64,000 bases of DNA from Nonomuraea candida (GTDB lineage: Bacteria > Actinomycetota > Actinomycetes > Streptosporangiales > Streptosporangiaceae). The stretch is from the NCBI RefSeq assembly GCF_000725485.1, contig NZ_JOAG01000003.1:62001-126000 (forward strand). Reading direction: 5' to 3'. Below the pieces are notes generated by a model. The model was not told the origin of the DNA and did no database searches. It saw only the letters and a list, made by a program, of their open reading frames with translations. Of this stretch, positions 57,836-64,000 are shown one piece after another (position 1 is the stretch's first letter; every line of letters starts with the position of its first letter). Both the position numbers and the translations under genes were made by a program.

Positions 57836-58729
57836 ATGACACCGCATGCTAACCAGCACAAATCCGAGCACCAGCACGATCACGGGCACGGTCACGGGCA
57901 TGGGCACGCTCACGGGCACGGGCACCACGACGAGTCCGGGCAGGCGGACATGCTGGCGCTGGACGCCCTGATCTTCAGCCGGTACGTCGGCGAGGTGACC
58001 GCCTGGGCGGAACAGTTCGCTCCCGACAAGCCCGGCAGAGTGGCCGACATCGGGGCCGGCCCCGGCACCTACGGCCTGGCGCTGGCCCGGCGTTTCCCGG
58101 ACGCCGAACTGGTCGCCATCGACCGGTTGCCGGTGATGCTCGACCGCATCCGCGCGACCGCCCGCGAGCAGGGCCTGGACGACCGGCTGCGCGTCGTACA
58201 GGCCGACCTGGACGCCGGCTGGCCCGCCGTGACCGGCGTGGACGTCGCCTGGGCGGCCTCGTCGATGCACCACCTCACCGACCCCGACCGGCTGCTCCGC
58301 GAGCTCCGCCCGGCGCTGAACCCCGGCGGCCTGCTCGCGATCACCGAGATGAGCGGGATGCCGTACTTCCTCCCCGACGACCTGGGCCTGGGCCGGCCCG
58401 GCCTGGAGGAGCGCTGCCACGAGGCGGTGGCGGGGTTCGGCTGGAACGCCTACCCGGACTGGCAGGTCAACCTGGAACGCGCCGGATACGAGCCGGTCGG
58501 CCGCCGCACCTACGCCATCGAGGCGAGCAGCCCCGCGCCCGCCGTCCAGCGGTACGCGCGCGCCGTCCTGAGCGGCTTCCGCTCGGTCCTCGCCGACCTG
58601 CTGACCGCCGAGGACCTCGACGTCCTCGACCGCCTGCTGTCCCCCGACGGCCCGGAGTCGCTCACCCACCGTGACCTGACGGCGCGTGGCGAGCGCACCG
58701 TCTGGGCCGCCCGCCGCCCTCGCGACTGA
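57836..58729 (+). CDS. Class I SAM-dependent methyltransferase with His-rich N-terminus
   Basis: The 297-residue protein has 13 His in its first 31 residues (HQHDHGHGHGHGHAHGHGHH), a likely Ni/Zn/Co/Cu-binding tail. The methyltransferase core follows: ALDALIFSRYVGEVTAWAEQ, motif I GRVADIGAGPGTYGLALARR, LVAIDRLPVMLDRIRATARE, VDVAWAASSMHHLTDPDRLL and LRPALNPGGLLAITEMSGMP. It may be a metal- or metalloid-linked or a general small-molecule methyltransferase; the substrate is unknown. ATG 57836 is probably the first base of a leaderless mRNA. Confidence 0.88.
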   Translation: MTPHANQHKSEHQHDHGHGHGHGHAHGHGHHDESGQADMLALDALIFSRYVGEVTAWAEQFAPDKPGRVADIGAGPGTYGLALARRFPDAELVAIDRLPVMLDRIRATAREQGLDDRLRVVQADLDAGWPAVTGVDVAWAASSMHHLTDPDRLLRELRPALNPGGLLAITEMSGMPYFLPDDLGLGRPGLEERCHEAVAGFGWNAYPDWQVNLERAGYEPVGRRTYAIEASSPAPAVQRYARAVLSGFRSVLADLLTAEDLDVLDRLLSPDGPESLTHRDLTARGERTVWAARRPRD

Positions 58730-58854
58730 ATCGGGGCGCATCCGCATGAACGGCGGGCACCGGGCAGAGGGGGATGATGCCGAACGGGTCAAAGTTCACC
58801 TCCCTTTCACCCGCCCAGCCGGATGCCCGCCCTCCTGCGGGTAAGGGGAGCACC

Positions 58855-60723
58855 ATGCGCTACAACGTCCTGGCCTGCGACTATGACGAGACCCTGGCCC
58901 GGGGTGGCCAGGTGGACGAGGAGACGATCAAGGCGTTGGAGCGGCTGTCCCGCGCCGGCGTGACGCTGCTGCTGGTCACCGGGCGCGAGCTGGACGACCT
59001 GCTCTCCGTCTTCCCGCATCCCGCCCTGTTCGACCTGATCGTGGCCGAGAACGGCGGTCTCCTGTACGACCCCCGCCAGCGCACCTGCGACGCCCTGGCC
59101 GCCCCGCCGCCGCCCGAGCTGGCCGACCGGCTGCGCGGCGAAGGGGTGAGCCCGCTGGGCATCGGGCAGGTGCTGATCGCCACGCGCGAGCCCCACGACG
59201 TCCAGGTCCAGGCGGCGATCCGCGAGCTGGGCCTGGAGCTGCAGGTCATCTACAACAAGGGCGCGGTCATGGTGCTGCCCGCCGGCGTGAACAAGGCCAC
59301 CGGCCTGGCCGCCGCCCTCGACCGCCTGTCCATGTCGCCGCACAGCACGGTCGCGGTCGGCGACGGTGAGAACGACCACGCCTTCCTGACTGCCGCCGAG
59401 TGCGGCGCCGCCGTCGCCAACGCGCTGCCCGCGCTCAAGAACGCCTGCGACGTCTGCCTGGAGGGTGAGAACGGCCGCGGCGTGACCGAGCTGACCGCGA
59501 AGCTGCTGTCGGGCGACCTCGACACCCTGGAACTGCCCCGCCACCACGTCCTCCTCGGCCACGCCGGCGGCGACGGGGAGGCCGGCGCCGGCCGGGACCG
59601 CGAGGAAGGCGGCGAGGGCGGGCCGAGCAGGACCGGCAGGGCCGGCGCGGAAGCGCGGGGCGGCGGGGGAGGCGGTGCGGCGAGGCCGGTCACGGACGAC
59701 GGCGACGGCGAGGTGCGGCTGCCCACGTACGGTCTCGGCCTGCTCGTCGCCGGCCCCTCCGGCAGCGGCAAGTCCACCGTCACCACCGCCCTGCTCGAAC
59801 GCCTCACCGGCGCCAGCTACCAGTGCGTGATCGTCGACCCGGAGGGCGACTACGCCGAGTATCCCGGCGTCACCGTGCTCGGCGACCCGGACCGGGTGCC
59901 GGCCGTGGACGAGGTCCTGCACGTGCTGGAGCAGCCCGCCCACAGCGTCGTGATCAACCTGATCGGCCTGCAGCTGCGCGACCGCCCGGCGTACTTCGCC
60001 GAGCTGCTGCCCCGGCTGACCGCGCTGCGCGCCAGGCTGGGGCATCCGCACTGGCTGATCCTCGACGAGGCCCACCACCTCATGCCCGCCGAGATCCGGC
60101 ACGTCCCGCTCCAGCAGGCCGGCGACGTCGGCGCGCTGCTGATGATCACGGTGCATCCCGACGCGATGAGCCCGGAGGCGTTGCGGCTGGTCAACGCCAC
60201 GATCGCGGTGGGCAAGGACCCGGAGAACACGCTGGCCGCCTTCGCCGCCGCGCGCGGCCTGGAGCCGCCCGCGCTGCGCCCCGCTCCGGCGGGCGACCTC
60301 GCCCTGTGGCTCGAAGAGGCCGGGTACGCGCGCCGCCTCACCCTCGCCCCCGCCCGCGCCGAACGCACCCGCCACCGCCGCAAGTACGCGGCCGGCACGA
60401 TGGCCAAGGACAAGAGCTTCTACTTCACCGGCCCGCAGGACCGGCTGCGGCTGCGGGCCAGGAACCTGCACACGTTCGTCGAACTGGCCGAGGGCGTGGA
60501 CGACGACACCTGGCTGCACCACCTCCGCCGCGGCGACTACTCGGGGTGGATCCGGGGCAGCCTGGGCGACGACGAGCTGGCGGAGGAGGTGGCGGCGGTG
60601 GAACGCGAGGAGGCCGGCATCGCGCCGCAGGAGAGCCGGCGGCGCGTCGCCGACCTCATCAACGCGCGTTACACCCTCCCCGCCGAACCCACCGCCTTCG
60701 ACCCCGACCACGAGGACCGCTGA
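58855..60723 (+). CDS. Fusion of HAD-IIB phosphatase and HerA/TrwB-like P-loop ATPase
   Basis: The protein has 622 residues from ATG 58855 (AAGGGGAG before it). Residues 1-235 are a HAD-IIB (Cof-type) phosphatase: CDYDETLA with nucleophile D9 and D11, LLLVTGRELDD, the Lys in GVNKATGLAAALDRL and VGDGENDHAF. A Gly/Glu/Arg-rich linker (about 236-290) follows, then an ATPase with Walker A VAGPSGSGKST (about 300), VIVDPEGDY, Walker B HWLILDEAHHLMPAE (about 400) and GDVGALLMITVHPD. An unassigned C-terminal domain has KDKSFYFTGPQDRLRLRARN and RRGDYSGWIRG. Both catalytic sites are complete. The joint role is unknown. Confidence 0.88.
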   Translation: MRYNVLACDYDETLARGGQVDEETIKALERLSRAGVTLLLVTGRELDDLLSVFPHPALFDLIVAENGGLLYDPRQRTCDALAAPPPPELADRLRGEGVSPLGIGQVLIATREPHDVQVQAAIRELGLELQVIYNKGAVMVLPAGVNKATGLAAALDRLSMSPHSTVAVGDGENDHAFLTAAECGAAVANALPALKNACDVCLEGENGRGVTELTAKLLSGDLDTLELPRHHVLLGHAGGDGEAGAGRDREEGGEGGPSRTGRAGAEARGGGGGGAARPVTDDGDGEVRLPTYGLGLLVAGPSGSGKSTVTTALLERLTGASYQCVIVDPEGDYAEYPGVTVLGDPDRVPAVDEVLHVLEQPAHSVVINLIGLQLRDRPAYFAELLPRLTALRARLGHPHWLILDEAHHLMPAEIRHVPLQQAGDVGALLMITVHPDAMSPEALRLVNATIAVGKDPENTLAAFAAARGLEPPALRPAPAGDLALWLEEAGYARRLTLAPARAERTRHRRKYAAGTMAKDKSFYFTGPQDRLRLRARNLHTFVELAEGVDDDTWLHHLRRGDYSGWIRGSLGDDELAEEVAAVEREEAGIAPQESRRRVADLINARYTLPAEPTAFDPDHEDR

Positions 60724-60733
60724 CCGCCCCGTG

Positions 60734-60756
60734 CCCGGGCCCTGAGCGGGCCCGGG
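60734..60756. terminator. Terminator between convergent HAD-ATPase and DUF3159 genes
   Basis: CCCGGGCCC (60734-60742), TGAGC loop, GGGCCCGGG (60748-60756). Confidence 0.75.
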
Positions 60757-60763
60757 TCGGGGG

Positions 60764-61435
60764 TCAGGCGGGGGCGACGGGTGGCTTGATCGGGGTGCGG
60801 CCGCGGCCGAGCACCCACAACATGGCCGCCAGCGCCGCCACCTGCAACGGCCAGCCCATGACGATCTTGGCGAACCCGAGCGCCGCCACCGCCTGATCAC
60901 CGCCGCCGAACAGGTAGACCGGCCCCTGCACCGCCACCCGGACCGCGCACGGCAGCATGAGCAGCCAGGTCAGCCGGACGCACAACTTCACGATGCCCGC
61001 GTCCTTGTGCCAACCCGTCGGATCACCGGTGACCGAGCCGATCAGGAACCCCACGACCGGCCACCGGGTGACGATCGAGATCAGCATCGCCACCGCGTAA
61101 CCGGCGTTGTAGAGGATGCCGGGCAGGAAGTAGTCTTTCGCGTCGCCCGTGCGGCTGGCGAAGAACGCGCCGATCGCGATGCCGATCAGGCTGTTGATCA
61201 CGAACTGCGGCGTGGAGCGCTGGATGATCCGCACCAGGAGCAGCAGGACCGACAGCGAGACGCTGATGATGAGCGACAGCTTCAGATCTTCGGTGAAGAT
61301 CCAGGACAGCGTGAACGCGATGGTCGGGACCGCCGCCTCGATGATGCCGCGCACCCCGCCGAACGCCTTGGCGAGCTGTGCTCGCACCGCGGCCTCGACG
61401 GTGTCATGGGCGACCTCTTCCGCCTCAGCACTCAC
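60764..61435 (-). CDS. DUF3159 membrane protein
   Basis: The 223-residue protein has five to six membrane helices and the DUF3159 landmarks FGGVRGIIEAAVPTIAFTLS, WIFTEDLKLSLIISVSLSVL and GFLIGSVTGDPTGWHKDAGI. It is conserved throughout actinobacteria next to the OB-fold, DUF3710 and dut genes, as here. The function is unknown. The start is GTG 61435, 4 bases after the end of the OB-fold gene. Confidence 0.92.
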   Translation of the reverse strand: MSAEAEEVAHDTVEAAVRAQLAKAFGGVRGIIEAAVPTIAFTLSWIFTEDLKLSLIISVSLSVLLLLVRIIQRSTPQFVINSLIGIAIGAFFASRTGDAKDYFLPGILYNAGYAVAMLISIVTRWPVVGFLIGSVTGDPTGWHKDAGIVKLCVRLTWLLMLPCAVRVAVQGPVYLFGGGDQAVAALGFAKIVMGWPLQVAALAAMLWVLGRGRTPIKPPVAPA

Positions 61436-61439
61436 CTGA

Positions 61440-61826
61440 TCAACTCCCTGGGCGCAGCTCGTAACGCGGATTGAACATCACCTTGCGCCCGTCCTGCATG
61501 CTGACCAGGCCTTCGGCCTTGACCGTGCGGCCGGGCTCGATTCCGGCGATCTTGCGGCGGCCGAGCCAGACCAGGTCGATCACGTCGGACCCGTCGTAGA
61601 GCTCGGCCTCCAGAGCGGGGGCGCCACCCCTGGGACGCAGAGTGACCGTACGTAGCGTACCCGCCACGCAGAAGCGGCGGCGCCCGCCACACGAGACGAT
61701 CGGGGTCGCGCCGACCTCGTCGGCGTCCTCCCGGAGTTCCTGGGCCTCGATCTCGGACTGGCTGGTGGCCAGCCTGCTGAAGAACCCGCGCAATCCCCCA
61801 CGTTTAGGGGGCTCTGCCGTACTCAT
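61440..61826 (-). CDS. OB-fold nucleic-acid-binding protein
   Basis: The 128-residue protein has a short N-terminal arm (KRGGLRGFFSRLATSQSEIE), then an OB-fold: CVAGTLRTVTLRPRGGAPAL, EAELYDGSDVIDLVWLGRRK and IEPGRTVKAEGLVSMQDGRK. This is the actinobacterial single-domain OB protein that always accompanies DUF3159. It likely binds single-stranded nucleic acid. ATG 61826. Confidence 0.9.
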   Translation of the reverse strand: MSTAEPPKRGGLRGFFSRLATSQSEIEAQELREDADEVGATPIVSCGGRRRFCVAGTLRTVTLRPRGGAPALEAELYDGSDVIDLVWLGRRKIAGIEPGRTVKAEGLVSMQDGRKVMFNPRYELRPGS

Positions 61827-61854
61827 GATGCATCAGCCTATGTGATGTCAGCTC

Positions 61855-62511
61855 TTAGCGAATCTCACTGATTTCAGGTCCTCGTTTGAACGGGTTGAGC
61901 CCGGGCCGCTCGGCCTGCTCGCTCGCCTGATCGCTCGCCTGCTCGTTGGGCCGGCGCAGCGGGATCGGCTCCTCCCGCGCCATCGGCTCGTCACCGCGCA
62001 CGACCACGACGTCCCTGATGAAGTCGATGTACGCCGCCGCGACCGTGTCGTCCACCGCCGCCTTGCCCGCGATGACCGCGAGCAGGAACCAGCGGGGGCC
62101 GTCGATGCCCAGGTAGCGGGCCGGCCGGCTCTCGCCCTCGACCCGCATCTCGCCGGCCAGCTCGCTGCCGAACGGCCCCTCGCGCTCCTCCAGGTGCTTG
62201 GCCTGGGCGAGGATCTTGGTCTTCACCTCGTCCCACAGGCCGGAGCTGCGCGGCGCGGCCAGGGCCTGGAGCTGCAGCGAGCTCTCGTCGTACAGGACGA
62301 CGACGCCGACGTGCTGGTCTCCCAGCGAGGCCAGGCGCACGTCGAAGTCGGGGTTGTGGGGCAGCCGCAGGCCGCCCAGATCGATGCGGTCGCTCTCCGG
62401 GTGGGGCTCGTCGGCGTCCCACGGGCCGGACTCTCGCGTGGGCGCGGCCTGCTCCTGCTCGACCGCCTGCTCCGGCTGCTCACGACGACGACGTCGGAAC
62501 ACGTTCCTCAC
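61855..62511 (-). CDS. DUF3710 domain protein
   Basis: The 218-residue protein has an Arg/Glu-rich start (RRRRREQPEQAVEQEQAAPT), the conserved GPWDADE...RIDLGGLRLP segment that opens DUF3710, LQALAAPRSSGLWDEVKTKI and GIDGPRWFLLAVIAGKAAVD. It is cytoplasmic, conserved across actinobacteria in this operon context and of unknown function. ATG 62511. Confidence 0.92.
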   Translation of the reverse strand: MRNVFRRRRREQPEQAVEQEQAAPTRESGPWDADEPHPESDRIDLGGLRLPHNPDFDVRLASLGDQHVGVVVLYDESSLQLQALAAPRSSGLWDEVKTKILAQAKHLEEREGPFGSELAGEMRVEGESRPARYLGIDGPRWFLLAVIAGKAAVDDTVAAAYIDFIRDVVVVRGDEPMAREEPIPLRRPNEQASDQASEQAERPGLNPFKRGPEISEIR

Positions 62512-62534
62512 TCTCCCTGCTCGTCGGGCCGCTC

Positions 62535-62560
62535 ACGGGCCCGTTGTACGTCGGGCCCGT
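62535..62560 (-). terminator. Hairpin between dut and the DUF3710 gene
   Basis: ACGGGCCC (62535-62542), a 10-base loop and GGGCCCGT (62553-62560), 25 bases past the dut stop; a likely terminator or attenuator. Confidence 0.5.
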
Positions 62561-62584
62561 GACGGGCCCCTTCCTGCCCACCGG

Positions 62585-63025
62585 TCAACGCCCCGTGGAC
62601 CCGAACCCGTTCGCGCCCCGCGCGGACTCGGGCAGCCGCCCGGCCTCGACGAAGGCGACCCGCTCCACCTGCTGGATCACGAGCTGCGCCACCCGGTCGC
62701 CCCGCCGCAGCCGGAACGGCTCCTTGAGGTCGGTGTTGATCAGCGTCACCCTGATCTCGCCCCGGTAGCCGGCGTCCACCGTGCCGGGCGCGTTGACCAG
62801 CGTGACGCCGTGTCTGGCCGCCAGCCCGGAGCGCGGATGCACGAACGCGGCGTAGCCGTCGGGCAGCGCGATCGCCACGCCGGTGCCGACCACGGCCCGC
62901 TCGCCGGGCATCAGCTCCGCGTCCTCGGCCGCGTAGAGGTCGGCCCCCGCGTCGCCCGGGTGGGCGTAGGACGGCATCGGCAGCCCGGGGTCGAGCCGCT
63001 GGATGAGGACCTCTGTCCTGGTCAA
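62585..63025 (-). CDS. dut: Deoxyuridine 5'-triphosphate nucleotidohydrolase (dUTPase)
   Basis: The 146-residue trimeric dUTPase has all five motifs in order: [11 protein letters not shown] (I), [12 protein letters not shown] (II), [17 protein letters not shown] (III), [12 protein letters not shown] (IV) and the C-terminal P-loop-like [10 protein letters not shown] (V). It converts dUTP to dUMP, keeping uracil out of DNA and feeding thymidylate synthesis. ATG 63025 overlaps the stop of the upstream thioesterase gene by 4 bases. Confidence 0.97.
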   Translation of the reverse strand: MTRTEVLIQRLDPGLPMPSYAHPGDAGADLYAAEDAELMPGERAVVGTGVAIALPDGYAAFVHPRSGLAARHGVTLVNAPGTVDAGYRGEIRVTLINTDLKEPFRLRRGDRVAQLVIQQVERVAFVEAGRLPESARGANGFGSTGR

Positions 63026-63576
63026 GGATTCACCTCGTAGTCCTGGTGTTCGGCGGCGATGGCGGCCAGATCGCCGTGCTTGGCGAAGTGTTCCATGTTC
63101 ACCTCGATGAACAGCGCTGCCGCGCGGACGGCGACCGGCCCGTCTGGAGCGCCGATGCGCCCCTCAGCCTCAAGGTACGCCTTTCTGCCCGCGATGCCGT
63201 TGCACCAGGCACGCAGGTGGAGTGTCGTGCCCACGGGAACGGGGAGGAGGTAGTCGGTCTCCAGCCGTCCCGTCACATAAGGCTTGTGGAACAGGTAGAC
63301 GGACATGCCGATGACCTCGTCCATGGCGGCGGCCAGCACGCCGCCGTGCGCCAGCCTGGGCGCGCCCTGGTGTGCCTCCCCCACCGTGAACTCCGCCTCG
63401 ACGGTCGCGCCGTCGGGCGTCCTGGCCGTGAGGTGCAGCCCGGTCGGATGGCCGGCGCCGCAGCCGAAGCACTGACTGTAGTGGGAGCCCAGCGTGCTGC
63501 CCGGCGCCGGCGCGGCGGGGTGCGCGGCGGGCGTCTCGGCGTGCGGTGGCGGGGTGGTGAGGGAGGAACGAGTCAC
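63022..63576 (-). CDS. PaaI/YigI-type hotdog thioesterase
   Basis: The 184-residue protein has an N-terminal zinc-like motif ([16 protein letters not shown]), then a 4HBT hotdog domain with [20 protein letters not shown] (catalytic Asp/Glu after the HGG turn) and [20 protein letters not shown]. It hydrolyses acyl-CoA thioesters; the substrate is unknown. GTG 63576 is preferred. TAACCT lies eight bases upstream on the minus strand, so the message may be leaderless. Co-transcribed with dut. Confidence 0.9.
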   Translation of the reverse strand: MTRSSLTTPPPHAETPAAHPAAPAPGSTLGSHYSQCFGCGAGHPTGLHLTARTPDGATVEAEFTVGEAHQGAPRLAHGGVLAAAMDEVIGMSVYLFHKPYVTGRLETDYLLPVPVGTTLHLRAWCNGIAGRKAYLEAEGRIGAPDGPVAVRAAALFIEVNMEHFAKHGDLAAIAAEHQDYEVNP

Positions 63577-63620
63577 GGGTGACGAGGTTACTCCGTGTCG
63601 CCCCCGCCCCCGTCCACGCG

Positions 63621-64000
63621 CTATCGCGACACGACGGCCCCATCGCGCCACCGCCATCCCCGGGCGTCGCTCCGGCCCGGCACGCTGTCGTCACGCGGAG
63701 GCCGGCCGTCGTCGCCCCGGAGCCGGCCGTCGTCGCTCCGCAGGTCGTCGTCGCCGCCGAACCCGCCGTCGTCAGGGCCCGGCGGATCGCCGCCCGGCGG
63801 GGCGTCGCCATGGCCGGGTGGCAGCTCGGGTGTCTGGTGCCGGAGCTCGGGCAGCGCGCGGTAGATCACCGCCGCCACCGGCACGGCCACGGCCGCTCCC
63901 GCGATGCCCGCCAGGATGCCGCCGATGGCCAGCACGAGGATGATCGCCAGCGGGTGGAAGTTGAGCGCCCGCCCCACGATCAGCGGCTGCAGCACGTGGT
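63621..64000 (-). CDS. AI-2E family transporter, C-terminal part (5' end outside window)
   Basis: The minus-strand frame enters at the right edge. Visible are the last conserved segment of the family (VLQPLIVGRALNFHPLAIIL, then VLAIGGILAGIAGAAVAVPV) and a disordered Gly/Asp/Pro-rich tail of about 75 residues with DD-rich stretches (GGFGGDDDLRSDDGRLRGDD). Family members are PerM-like membrane proteins (export of small molecules, or Na+/H+ antiport). The GTG at 63995 is internal. Confidence 0.85.
   Translation of the reverse strand, partial: HVLQPLIVGRALNFHPLAIILVLAIGGILAGIAGAAVAVPVAAVIYRALPELRHQTPELPPGHGDAPPGGDPPGPDDGGFGGDDDLRSDDGRLRGDDGRPPRDDSVPGRSDARGWRWRDGAVVSR

Overview
The window is very GC-rich (about 70% or more) with GTG starts, 4-base gene overlaps and several apparently leaderless genes. 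The families present (CU044_5270, DUF1707, DUF3159, DUF3710, ECF41 sigma factor, Hen1/Pnkp, F420-dependent LLM oxidoreductase, IdeR-like box) point to a high-GC actinomycete. My best guess is a member of the Streptosporangiales, for example a Nonomuraea-like genus; this is inferred from gene content only. No rRNA, tRNA or CRISPR array was seen.

Left part (1-11.5 kb): a truncated AraC regulator, a DHFR-like reductase, a relic of a LuxR-type regulator, an ECF sigma factor with its CU044_5270 membrane partner, a small secreted protein, an ECF41 (SigJ-type) sigma factor divergent from an AhpD-like protein, a TetR gene with a 20-bp palindromic operator and its overlapping DUF5360 membrane partner, a large secreted PQQ-type sugar dehydrogenase with PKD and LamG domains, a TauE-type exporter, a MazEF-type toxin-antitoxin pair and a secreted zinc peptidase.

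11.7-28.9 kb: aconitase with an elaborate upstream region (candidate iron box plus two TamR-like palindromes), a membrane metal-dependent hydrolase, a PadR/DUF1707 pair, a complete Opp/Dpp-type ABC importer whose promoter carries a perfect CebR/CelR-type operator (suggesting beta-glucan oligosaccharide uptake rather than peptide uptake), an RTX-like secreted protein, a response regulator with two adjacent sensor kinases (one of which has lost its phospho-accepting His), a GH18-like secreted protein with a broken catalytic motif, and an LLM oxidoreductase.

28.9-40.4 kb: the Hen1-Pnkp RNA repair pair, a sugar porter, a Mug-type DNA glycosylase, a secreted CAP-domain protein, a membrane-anchored EEP phosphatase, a tandem-winged-helix GntR regulator facing an unknown gene across an array of CTGGTC motifs, an AraC regulator and an alpha/beta hydrolase.

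40.45-47.65 kb is an accessory island. Relics of two tyrosine integrases lie at one end and a GntR 3' fragment at the other. Between them are a DUF4352 membrane protein, broken small genes and an intact operon: a 103-aa unknown, a small Cys-containing membrane protein, a radical SAM protein with a Cys-rich tail and an isoaspartyl-methyltransferase-like protein. The operon is divergent from an XRE regulator. This is the best candidate for an undescribed system, possibly a peptide-modifying (RiPP-like) pathway, although no precursor peptide is certain.

47.8-64 kb is a conserved actinobacterial block with the gene order known from mycobacteria (RNA methyltransferase, APC permease, two TrkA proteins, DUF3159, OB-fold protein, DUF3710, dut). 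It is interrupted here by about 6.5 kb carrying two methyltransferases (one His-rich), a GNAT enzyme with a heptad-repeat N-terminus, a small secreted protein, a PadR/membrane pair and a HAD phosphatase fused to a P-loop ATPase. The window ends inside an AI-2E-type transporter gene. In-frame and intergenic minisatellites are unusually frequent throughout.
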